DNA from: Olsenella profusa DSM 13989
GTDB taxonomy: Bacteria > Actinomycetota > Coriobacteriia > Coriobacteriales > Atopobiaceae
Direction: 5' to 3'
NCBI RefSeq assembly: GCF_030811115.1
Contig: NZ_JAUSQK010000001.1
Coordinates: 682,001 to 746,000 of the forward strand
DNA length: 64,000 bases
Below are positions 1 through 11,569 of the stretch, piece after piece. Made by a program: the position numbers and the translations under genes. The first letter of the stretch is position 1. Each line of letters starts with the position of its first letter. Below the pieces are notes generated by a model that saw only the letters and a list, made by a program, of their open reading frames with translations, did no database searches and was not told where the DNA came from.

Positions 1-1510
<1,510 letters not shown>

Positions 1511-1551
1511 CTAGCGAACTCCTCGTGCCGACCGGCGGCCTGCGCCGGTTC

Positions 1552-2100
1552 CTATTCGTATACCTCGGTCTTGAGCACGCCGACATAGGGTAGGTTGCGA
1601 TAGCGCTCCGCATAGTCGAGCCCATAGCCCACGATGAACTCATTGGGCACGTGCGTTCCCACGTACCGCGGGCGCACGGCGGGCCTCTTGCCCTCAATGT
1701 CCTTGACCGCAAAGGTGGCGACATCGATGGAGGCGGGCCTGCGCGCCTGGAGCATGCCGATGAGGTAGCTGAGCGTGAGGCCCGAGTCCAGGATGTCCTC
1801 GGCGATGAGGACGTGACGGCCCTCGACCTTGGTGTCGAGGTCCTTCACGATGCGTACGACGCCGGAGCTCTTGACGCCGTCCCCATAGCTGCTCACGGCC
1901 ATGAAATCCACGGAACAGGGGATGGTGATGGCGCGCACGAGGTCTGCCGTGAACACAAAGGCGCCGCGCAACACGGCAACGATCAGGGGGTTCTTGTCTG
2001 CGTAGTCCGCAGAGATCTGCACGCCGAGGCGCGTGACGATCCCCCTGATGTCGTCCTCGGAGAGGATGATCCTCTTGATGTCCGGATGAAGCTTCTCCAT
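1552..2100 (-). CDS. hpt: Hypoxanthine phosphoribosyltransferase
   Basis: Purine salvage enzyme that converts hypoxanthine or guanine plus PRPP to IMP or GMP in the cytoplasm. The 182-residue length is normal for the family. The PRPP-binding loop reads VLIAEDILDSGLT, and the PRGAF-like segment VLRGAFVFTADL is also present. The ATG follows GGGGGC six bases upstream. It lies 12 bp after tilS and 41 bp before ftsH on the same strand, so the three are probably co-transcribed. Confidence 0.96.
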   Translation of the reverse strand: MEKLHPDIKRIILSEDDIRGIVTRLGVQISADYADKNPLIVAVLRGAFVFTADLVRAITIPCSVDFMAVSSYGDGVKSSGVVRIVKDLDTKVEGRHVLIAEDILDSGLTLSYLIGMLQARRPASIDVATFAVKDIEGKRPAVRPRYVGTHVPNEFIVGYGLDYAERYRNLPYVGVLKTEVYE

Positions 2101-2112
2101 ACGATGCCCCCA

Positions 2113-3669
2113 TCAGCGTCCGTCGTGCCCCCGTGGGGGCGTCACCCCGTTTTCTGATCCCACTATCGTTAATTCTAGCAGCAGCTTTGTATGCGACTGA
2201 CAACGAAAGCGCTCGTCTGCACGCACGCCCGCAACCCACACGACCGCCCCGGTGGGCGCCGTGCGCACCACGGGCACCAACGCCCTGCCCATCGCGGGAA
2301 TCTGTGCCTCGCCCAGCAGGTCGGAGAGCTTCTTGGACTGTCCGTGCATGCCCAGGGGGCAGAACACGTCGCCCGGTGCGGGTCCGTCCACCCAGAGCCT
2401 TCCGGTACCGCCCTGGTCGAGGCCACAGGCAACGGCATCCAGCAGCACGGAGGCGCCACCCCATTCCAGTCCATGGGCCCTGGCGACGTCTGGCGCCTGG
2501 CCGCCCTGGGGAGGGGCCGCCAGGCGAGCCTGGAGCGTGCGGCCGTCCGCAAGCTCGAGCGACCCCGGAACGGGCAGCCACGCCGCAGGGGGCGCGGCGA
2601 CCCCATCGTCCGCGCACGCATGCAGAAAGAGCAGGCCGTACTCCACGCGCGCATCCAGGCCCCGCGGCATGGATGCCGAGCCATGGCCGGCCCCCACCAG
2701 GGCGAGCACTCGCTCGATGTGGCGCGCCTCGAGACGAGCGTCCGGCACCAGCTCCAGCAGGGCACGCCGCACCACGCGCCGAGCAATGGCCACCTCACAG
2801 GCCCCCAGCCTGCGTGCGTCAAGCGCACGCAGGCCCTCGCCCTGGCGACGCACAAGCTCGCGATAGGCCTGGGCGGCAACGTGGGTGAGGTAGGCATCCT
2901 CCTCGGAGAGGATGTCCGACGTCGTGGACAGGGCGGAGACGACGGCGGGGTTCCTGCCACGCAGCAACGGCAGTATCTCATGACGGACATAGGAGCGCAG
3001 GTAGCGCGTGTCCTCGTTCGTGGCGTCCTCGCGCCAGGCGATTCCGCGCAGGCGCAGGATGCCACACAGCTCCTCGTGCGTGCTGTCAAGCAGGGGCCGC
3101 ACGACACGGTTGCGCCGGCGGGGGATGGAGGACAGCCCCGCAGCGCCGGTGCCGCGTATGACGTTCATGAGAAACGTCTCCGCCCGATCGTCCGCCGTAT
3201 GGGCCGTGAGGATGCGGGCGGCGGCGCGTGGCGTGCCCGCCTGGCATGAGAGCCCGTTGGCGAGCGCGGTGGCGGCACGATAGCGCACCTCGCGGCCCAT
3301 GCTCTCCACGTTGGCGTTGCCGTCCTTGGCACGACGAGCCAGCTCGGGGACATTCACCCGCCGCACGGTGCAGGGGATGCCCAGCCGGGCGGCAAGGTCG
3401 CGCACGAAGCGCTCGTCACCGTCGGCCTCCTCCCCACGAATGCGGTGGTTGACGTGGAGCACGTGCAGGCGCTCGCGAGCGATGCGAGCGGGCCCACGGC
3501 CATCGTCTATGTCCAAGGTGGATGTGGCGGCCAGCACCAGGAGTGCCGTGGAATCGGCGCCGCCGGACACCATGAGCACCACGGGGGCACGACTCGTTGT
3601 GCCCCCGCGGCCGGACGCCCGCCCAAGGCGCTGCCTGCCCACGGCATATCTGCTCGTCACGCTTGTCAT
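2113..3669 (-). CDS. tilS: tRNA(Ile)-lysidine synthase
   Basis: ATP-dependent enzyme that attaches lysine to the wobble C of the CAU-anticodon tRNA-Ile so that it reads AUA. The N-type ATP-pyrophosphatase P-loop SGGADS lies near the N-terminus, followed by the HVNHRIRGEEADGDERFV segment and a long C-terminal substrate-binding region. I chose the ATG at 3669 (518 residues) because AGGGGAGG sits six bases upstream; an in-frame start 30 bases earlier lacks such a site. First gene of the tilS-hpt-ftsH group. Confidence 0.93.
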   Translation of the reverse strand: MTSVTSRYAVGRQRLGRASGRGGTTSRAPVVLMVSGGADSTALLVLAATSTLDIDDGRGPARIARERLHVLHVNHRIRGEEADGDERFVRDLAARLGIPCTVRRVNVPELARRAKDGNANVESMGREVRYRAATALANGLSCQAGTPRAAARILTAHTADDRAETFLMNVIRGTGAAGLSSIPRRRNRVVRPLLDSTHEELCGILRLRGIAWREDATNEDTRYLRSYVRHEILPLLRGRNPAVVSALSTTSDILSEEDAYLTHVAAQAYRELVRRQGEGLRALDARRLGACEVAIARRVVRRALLELVPDARLEARHIERVLALVGAGHGSASMPRGLDARVEYGLLFLHACADDGVAAPPAAWLPVPGSLELADGRTLQARLAAPPQGGQAPDVARAHGLEWGGASVLLDAVACGLDQGGTGRLWVDGPAPGDVFCPLGMHGQSKKLSDLLGEAQIPAMGRALVPVVRTAPTGAVVWVAGVRADERFRCQSHTKLLLELTIVGSENGVTPPRGHDGR

Positions 3670-3726
3670 CCGCAGCCTCCCCTCACGATTCCGCCCCACA
3701 GCGCACCCGACGGGTGCGTCCGCGGC

Positions 3727-4315
3727 CTAGCGCTTGGCATGGATCCTCACGAGCTCCACGCACATGCTGGTGGCCAGGTCCATGCCCCCCACCGTTATGT
3801 GCTCGAGGGGCCCGTGGAAGCCATGGCCGCCGGCGCCCACGTTGGGGCAGGGCGGCCCACGGTCTGACAGCTGGCAGCCATCGGTGTCGCCGCGGATGAC
3901 GGAGACCCCCCAGCTCGATGACGGCGCGGCACGCCGCCTCCTTGGCGTAGTCGATCGCATACGGGCAGTCCCTGATGACGGACTCCATGTTCTTGTGCTC
4001 GTCTCGGATGGTGAGGGTCACCATGCCGGCACCCCACCGCTCTCTCATGCACTTCTCGATGTGGCGCACCATGTCCACGTGCGCAACGACCCCCCGCTTG
4101 GGCTTGCCCTCCCTGCCCGGCGTCGCGGGAACCTTCGCGTAGACGAAGCAGTCATCGCCCAGCGTGACGTCCGTGACGCCCAGTCCCCCAAGCCCGTCCA
4201 CCAGCTGGCGGGCGAGGTCGAACTGCTCGGGCGAGCTGGGGAAGCGGCCGGTGCTCTCCGCGTTGCTCGGCGTGCGAACGGTGACATACCTGAGTAGGCG
4301 CTCGTATGCTCGCAA
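3727..4315 (-). pseudogene. pepT: Peptidase T (pepT) remnant with internal deletion and frameshift
   Basis: The first 80 or so codons, from a TTG at 4315 with GAGGAG upstream, match the PepT N-terminus (RYVTVRTPSN, SSPEQFDLARQLVDGL, VVAHVD). The reading then jumps directly to the family's C-terminal part (MVTLTIRDEHKNMESVI). More than 200 residues are missing, including most of the dinuclear zinc site and the catalytic glutamate. A second lesion at a run of six G (plus-strand 3906-3911) shifts the frame. The continuation VIRGDTDGCQLSDRG ... CPNVGAGGHGFHGPLEH is readable to the stop at 3727. An intact PepT is about 410 residues; this cannot be active. Confidence 0.88.
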
Positions 4316-4444
4316 GGATGCTCCTCGTCGTATGTGTCGTGCCGGAAGGGCACGGGTGGCGCGATCCCGGTTTCCATCGTAGGGTAGCATGTGGATGCCC
4401 GCGACGGCGGACGTCGGATCGACCCATTCGAGGGGAGCGGTGCC

Positions 4445-5278
4445 ATGCAGCCTCGCATACACCTCTTTGTGCTGGCCAGTGGCTCCAAGGGCAACGCCGC
4501 CATCGTGGAGGGGCCCGGGGGCGGCGTACTGGTGGACTGTGGCATATCGTTCAGGGAGCTGGAACGCCGGGCCCAGCTGGTCGGGTGCGACCTGGGACGT
4601 GTGCGCGCCGTGCTCGTGACGCATGAGCATACCGACCACGTGTCGGGATTGCCGGTGCTGAGCAGGCGGCTCGATGCGGGACTCTTTGCCACGGCAGGCA
4701 CGGTGGGGGGCAGGAAGTCCCTCGCAGGGGTGCCCTTCTCCCTCGTGAGGCACGACGAGACGCTCGCGCTTGCTGGCATGCAGCTGCGGCTCTTTCCCAC
4801 CTCGCATGATGTGGCCGACCCGTTTGGCGTGCGCTTCTCGGTGCTGGACACGGAAGGCGCGACGGTGGATGCGGTGGGCTGGTGCACGGACACGGGCATG
4901 CTGACGGCCGAGGCGCTCGAGGCACTGCGAGGCACGCGCATCCTGGGACTTGAGGCGAACCACGACGTCGGCATGCTCGCCCATGGGCCCTATCCACCAT
5001 TCCTACGGGAGCGCGTCGGCGGCGAGCGTGGGCACCTCTCTAACCGGCAGTGCGCCGAGGCGCTTCCGCTCCTGGTGGGAGACGAGACCGAGTCCGTGGT
5101 GGCACTGCACGTCTCACAGAGGAACAACACGCCCGGGACGTGCATCCGCACGCTGGCCGGCGCGCTTGATGCCGATGCCGTCGAGCCGGACGGTGGGGCG
5201 CTGGCAGAGGCCCACACGCGGGATGGCCACCTCTCGGTGTGCGTCGCCAGTCAGGACGCCCCGCTCGCCGTGTGGTAG
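4445..5278 (+). CDS. Metallo-beta-lactamase-fold hydrolase, WalJ/YycJ-like
   Basis: Cytoplasmic MBL-fold protein resembling the YycJ/VicX/WalJ group, which act as nucleases or modulators near WalRK systems in Firmicutes. The N-terminus reads VLASGSKGNAAIVEG. The metal motif HEHTDH lies at about residues 61-66, and further ligand positions are HDV in TSHDVADPFG and the aspartate in WCTDTGM. The ATG at 4445 has GAGGGGAG about eight bases upstream; an in-frame start at 4391 has none. The 277-residue length suits the family. The neighbours (pepT remnant, hsp20) do not suggest a pathway, so the cellular role is inferred only from family resemblance. Confidence 0.85.
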   Translation: MQPRIHLFVLASGSKGNAAIVEGPGGGVLVDCGISFRELERRAQLVGCDLGRVRAVLVTHEHTDHVSGLPVLSRRLDAGLFATAGTVGGRKSLAGVPFSLVRHDETLALAGMQLRLFPTSHDVADPFGVRFSVLDTEGATVDAVGWCTDTGMLTAEALEALRGTRILGLEANHDVGMLAHGPYPPFLRERVGGERGHLSNRQCAEALPLLVGDETESVVALHVSQRNNTPGTCIRTLAGALDADAVEPDGGALAEAHTRDGHLSVCVASQDAPLAVW

Positions 5279-5291
5279 CGAGCGGGGCGTC
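5255..5291 (+). terminator. Stem-loop terminator overlapping the 3' end of the MBL gene
   Basis: Perfect 14-bp inverted repeat, 5255-5268 with 5278-5291, nine-base loop; the right arm begins at the last base of the stop codon. There is no U tract. It sits in the convergent gap to hsp20, so it may serve either strand. Confidence 0.6.
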
Positions 5292-5372
5292 AGACGCAGA
5301 GGGGCCGCCCGCCATAGCGAACGACCCCGAGTCATAGCCAACCCCTCCGTGCGTCCGCACGGGTGCGAGTGA

Positions 5373-5798
5373 CTAGTCGATGGAGATCTTGGTGACATTG
5401 ACCTTCTCCTCCTGCTTGGGGACGGTAACCGTCAAAACACCGCCATCAAGCTTTGCGCTCAGTCCCGTGCTGGCCGCATCCTTGAGGTACACGCCGCGGG
5501 CCGCCTGCCACTCGCTGGTCTCCTTGTGCAGATAGTTCTTGTCCTTCTCCTCCGAGGATTCCTTCTTGTCCACCGAGATGGAGAGACGGCCCTCATTGAG
5601 CTCGACGTCCACCTGATCCTTGGTCACACCCGGAAGCTCGGCAGAGATCGCATAGTGATCCCCCGCGTCCTCGACGTCCATCTTGAAGGTGTCGGCGTCG
5701 CTCAGCACCGAGAGCGGAGAGCCAAAGAACGAGTCAAACGGATCGAACGCCCTGCGAAGGGCCCTCTCGTACCTGTCATAGGGAACCATGCCTGCCAT
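5373..5798 (-). CDS. Small heat-shock protein, Hsp20/alpha-crystallin family
   Basis: ATP-independent holdase chaperone of 141 residues. The N-terminal segment (FDPFDSFFG) precedes an alpha-crystallin domain with the usual ISAELPGVTKDQVDVEL strand region and the C-terminal AKLDGGVLTVTVPK strands. The ATG at 5798 has AGGAG eight bases upstream; the GTG nine bases earlier would overlap that site. Gene and promoter stand alone, transcribed toward the convergent MBL gene. Confidence 0.95.
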   Translation of the reverse strand: MAGMVPYDRYERALRRAFDPFDSFFGSPLSVLSDADTFKMDVEDAGDHYAISAELPGVTKDQVDVELNEGRLSISVDKKESSEEKDKNYLHKETSEWQAARGVYLKDAASTGLSAKLDGGVLTVTVPKQEEKVNVTKISID

Positions 5799-5913
5799 AA
5801 CGACCACTCCTTTGCAATCTGAGGCGCCCTTGCCCCGGGTGCTCCGACGCCTTGTCCGTACATTCTCATTTGTTCCCAGGATGGTCCTTTTTATACGTGA
5901 GGGCGCTCATTTC

Positions 5914-5941
5914 TTAGTTATTTGGACATAGCTAATCTAAG
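5914..5941. promoter_or_regulatory. Inverted repeat upstream of hsp20, possible operator
   Basis: TTAGTTAT (5914-5921) and ATAGCTAA (5928-5935) form a 7-of-8 inverted repeat with a six-base spacer, in an AT-rich patch of the gap between hsp20 and the divergent gene at 6079. The adjoining AATCTAAG (5934-5941) also occurs upstream of clpB. The gap 5799-6078 shows no other feature; no CIRCE or HAIR consensus is visible. Confidence 0.35.
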
Positions 5942-6078
5942 TTGGCATCACATAGATATTCCCACCGGGCGTCATTTGTTCTTTATGCTGCGACCGAATA
6001 AACCTATCGTGGTGGGCTATGATGGGGACGCGTTGAGAAGGACTGCGGCGATTCTGTCACATGCACTGGGGAGGTCTC

Positions 6079-6564
6079 ATGGTCGAGGAGAAACCTGCAG
6101 GAAATGGGACATTCGAGACCCCTAACCCAGACCCTGCGCCCACGAGCGAGAGCCGCGCGCACGCCCGGCCATCCGCACCACCGAACACTCCCCCTCAAGA
6201 GGTGACTCGTTCGCGCGTGCAACCGGACTTCATGCGCCAGAGGGCTCCTCACGTCACACAAAGCGCCATCGATGACCTCGCCCAGGATGGCGCCTCCGTG
6301 GGTGAGTACACGCACGACTCCAACGTGGCCGTTCGGGGCGGCGCCTTCTCGGGAAGGCCCTACCGGAAGGCGCGCGGCGGCATGGGGCAGGTCAAGGGCA
6401 ATCGCTACGGTCGCTATCTGGAGGTCCCCAAGGGCAAGCGCTCTATTTTCGAGTCGCCTGAGCGGGCCAGGCGCCGCCGCTCCCTCATCTCCACGGTCGC
6501 CGTCATCGTCTTCCTCGTGGCGGTGGTGCTCATCGTGTGGGTGCTCACGCACTCGGCCATGTAG
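6079..6564 (+). CDS. Tail-anchored membrane protein of unknown function
   Basis: A 161-residue protein not recognised as a named family. The first 130 residues are polar and rich in Pro, Arg and Gly. A basic stretch (SPERARRRR) is followed by a single C-terminal hydrophobic helix at about 140-158 and only three residues beyond, so it should be tail-anchored with the N-terminus in the cytoplasm. The ATG at 6079 has GGGGAGG five bases upstream; an ATG 18 bases earlier overlaps that site. It is divergent from hsp20 and convergent with the gene at 6613. Confidence 0.6.
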   Translation: MVEEKPAGNGTFETPNPDPAPTSESRAHARPSAPPNTPPQEVTRSRVQPDFMRQRAPHVTQSAIDDLAQDGASVGEYTHDSNVAVRGGAFSGRPYRKARGGMGQVKGNRYGRYLEVPKGKRSIFESPERARRRRSLISTVAVIVFLVAVVLIVWVLTHSAM

Positions 6565-6612
6565 CGTCACGTCACGCGCGGATCCTTGCCGGGCGATAGG
6601 CGGCTACAGCGG

Positions 6613-6831
6613 CTACATCCAGGGATCGCGCTCAAAGAGCGGCTCGTGGCGCGCAGGGCGGTCGGAGAACGGGTCGTAGCCATCGTCATCCTCGTTCTCT
6701 GCGCGCAGATAGGGGTTCGGGGGCTTCCGTGTCGACGGTGTCGCATGCGCCCCTGCAGGCGAGATTGCACGCGCCGGCCGCATCGTCCCCTGCCCGGGCT
6801 GCGCGTCATGCCCTGTGAGCCACTCACCCAT
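6613..6831 (-). CDS. Small hypothetical protein following the PASTA protein gene
   Basis: A 72-residue hydrophilic protein with no recognisable domain. Its C-terminus is acidic and aromatic (NEDDDGYDPFSDRPARHEP). The ATG at 6831 has a strong GGGGGGA upstream and lies 16 bp after the stop of the PASTA gene, so the two are probably co-transcribed. Supported by the ribosome site and operon position only. Confidence 0.5.
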   Translation of the reverse strand: MGEWLTGHDAQPGQGTMRPARAISPAGAHATPSTRKPPNPYLRAENEDDDGYDPFSDRPARHEPLFERDPWM

Positions 6832-6847
6832 ACGTCCCCCCGAGGCC

Positions 6848-8359
6848 CTAGGCCGTGTACGTGTCATAGTAGGCGATCATGTCGCAGACGTTGCCCCCGT
6901 AGGGCGAGAGGTCCATGGAGGCGTAGAGCGCCTTGGGTGCGGCTGTCGCGGTCGCACGGGTGCCGCCGCCCTCATTGGCGATCTCCACCGTCCAACAGTA
7001 GTCGCCCATCTCGCCATAGGCACACACGAACTGCTGGCCAGAGGCGGTGACGCCTGACGGCAGCACGATGCTGCCCTGGTTGATGGAGCGCAGCTGCCCC
7101 GAGAGGCCGCACATCGCCACCAGCTGCTGCAGCGCGGCATCGGAGAGGCTCGCGGCATCTGACGGCAGGTCAGCCGCGGGGAACTCGAGGCGCAGGCCCG
7201 AGTAGGCCGTCCCACTGCGGAGCAGATCCTCCGTCCCGCCCTCGTCGAAGGCGAAGTCATGCGAATAGGGCGTGTCGGTGAGCACGATGGCGCCCTTGTC
7301 CGTTGAGCTGTAGAGCGCCTCGAGATGGCCCGAGCCATTGGTGTAGGAGCTGGCAATCGTGAAGCCCTGCTGGGAAAGGAAGTATGAGAGCTCGAGCGCG
7401 TTGCTCTGGTAGTAGTCGACGAGGTGATGGTAGTCGGTGGGGAGCACGGCAGACACCGTGATCGTGACCGTGGCGTCTCGGTTTGCCCTGGCACCCCCAG
7501 CGGGGTCGCAGGAGATGACCGTGCCACGTGGCTTGTCGGACGGCGCGTAGACGACCTGCGCCTTGAGCCCGGCATCCTTGATGGCCTTCGTCGCCTCGTC
7601 CTGGGTCTTGCCCACCACCTGCGGCACGGCAAAGGGCCTTGCCACGGTGAGCGTGACGGTGTCGCCGGAGCTGAAGGCGTTGCCCGTCTTGGGATCGACA
7701 TCGATGACGGTGTTCTCCGGCTTGTCCGAGAGGACGAGCTGGACGGCTATGTTCTGGGCACCCGCCGCCATGAGGGTGGCCTTTGCGTCGTCGACGTTCT
7801 TGCCCAGCACATCGGGAATGGTGCGGGAGACTCCCACGTACACGGTCACGGGACTGCCCGCATCCATGCGACTCCCCGCGGGTGGGTTGGTCGACAGCGC
7901 GGTACCGGGGGCGTCATCCGTCGGCTGGCTCTCCACCGTGACAGAGAAGCCCTTTGCCTCGAGGGTGAGCTGAGCCTCGGCCTGCGACTGACCGCTGACG
8001 TCGGGAACGGTGCGACCGCCCCAGACCTCGAGGGCATAGGAGGCATACACCCCAACGCCCACAAGAAGCACAATCAGCACGGCGAGAATGACGGGCGCCG
8101 TACGGCTGGCGCGGGTCTTGGGCGCCGGGACATCCTGGTCGCCGGCGGCGCCGGAAGAAAGGTCGCCCGTAAGCGGCACGACGTCCGCATCGCCTGCGGG
8201 CGCGGGGTCGGGTCGCCCCCTGAAGTCAGCGGGAAGGGGCTTGAGCTGCGTCTGAGCCACCTCCGGACGGGAGTCCGCGGGCACGTGCCCTCTCGTGTGG
8301 GTCGTTGGGTCGACCTCGGGTGTGGGAGCGGTCCCTCCCCTGTCGCTGTCGTGAGGCAT
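6848..8359 (-). CDS. Membrane protein with three extracellular PASTA domains
   Basis: A 503-residue protein. It has about 85 disordered cytoplasmic residues, a TM helix at about 92-114, three PASTA repeats (about 118-315; TVPDVSGQSQAEA, TIPDVLGKNVDDA, AVPQVVGKTQDEA) and a unique extracellular C-terminal domain of about 180 residues with no match I can name. PASTA domains bind peptidoglycan fragments or beta-lactams. There is no kinase domain, unlike PknB in this window, so it may be a wall-binding partner or sensor. The ATG at 8359 has AGAGGAG five bases upstream. Confidence 0.85.
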   Translation of the reverse strand: MPHDSDRGGTAPTPEVDPTTHTRGHVPADSRPEVAQTQLKPLPADFRGRPDPAPAGDADVVPLTGDLSSGAAGDQDVPAPKTRASRTAPVILAVLIVLLVGVGVYASYALEVWGGRTVPDVSGQSQAEAQLTLEAKGFSVTVESQPTDDAPGTALSTNPPAGSRMDAGSPVTVYVGVSRTIPDVLGKNVDDAKATLMAAGAQNIAVQLVLSDKPENTVIDVDPKTGNAFSSGDTVTLTVARPFAVPQVVGKTQDEATKAIKDAGLKAQVVYAPSDKPRGTVISCDPAGGARANRDATVTITVSAVLPTDYHHLVDYYQSNALELSYFLSQQGFTIASSYTNGSGHLEALYSSTDKGAIVLTDTPYSHDFAFDEGGTEDLLRSGTAYSGLRLEFPAADLPSDAASLSDAALQQLVAMCGLSGQLRSINQGSIVLPSGVTASGQQFVCAYGEMGDYCWTVEIANEGGGTRATATAAPKALYASMDLSPYGGNVCDMIAYYDTYTA

Positions 8360-8486
8360 GGCCGCTCCTCTCATACTGGCGGGATTACGTTTGTGCTGCT
8401 AGCGCCATGCGGCGGCGAGTGTGCCCACCACAAGGATAGCACGGAGGCGCGCCGCGCCCAATCCCCCACGCCAAGCGACCTGCAAT

Positions 8487-8528
8487 GGGCGAGGGGGTGC
8501 GGCCACGTGTGACCGCACCCCCTCGCCC
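8487..8528 (-). terminator. Strong stem-loop downstream of clpB
   Basis: Perfect 16-bp G/C-rich inverted repeat, 8487-8502 with 8513-8528, between clpB and the PASTA gene, both on the minus strand. The loop can extend the stem with one mismatch. No U tract follows, as is common in high-GC genomes. Confidence 0.65.
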
Positions 8529-8553
8529 CATGACGCTCAGGGCGGCGCAACGG

Positions 8554-11214
<2,661 letters not shown>

Positions 11215-11309
11215 ATGCATCACCCCTCTGGTGGGCCACGCACATGCGGGATGGCGGGGCCGCTGTCCTATCGAGGCGTATTGTTCCCGCCCACGTTGGG
11301 TCTATACGT

Positions 11310-11336
11310 AAATCTAAGCGCTTATATATAAGATTT
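11310..11336. promoter_or_regulatory. Palindromic AT-rich segment upstream of clpB
   Basis: Overlapping palindromes: TAAGCGCTTA (11315-11324) and CTTATATATAAG (11321-11332), flanked by AAATCT and AGATTT. They stand out in the divergent gap between clpB and the kinase gene at 11570. AATCTAAG (11311-11318) also occurs upstream of hsp20, suggesting a shared heat-shock operator. No HAIR or CIRCE consensus is found. A possible -10 for the kinase gene, TAGAAT, is at 11512-11517; nothing else is seen in 11224-11569. Confidence 0.4.
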
Positions 11337-11569
11337 TCTATGCCGTTTGCTGAAGACCACATGACGCTGCGGCAGCGCACGGACACCGGCGCCGGGGCAC
11401 CACCCCTTTCCGCCCCATGCGTGTCCCTTGGGCCGTGTGGATGGCCGGGGTGTCGGGGCGACCTTGACGACCACGGACGTTCGCCGTCTCGCGCGGGCAG
11501 ATGTGCTGCGCTAGAATACAGGCGACGTCACGGCCAACGAAACACACCACACCCGCACAAGGAGCCGCC

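Noticed and set aside
3906-3911. Programmed or phase-variable frameshift in pepT at a G6 run
   Set aside because: The gene also lacks over 200 central residues, so switching the frame could not restore function.
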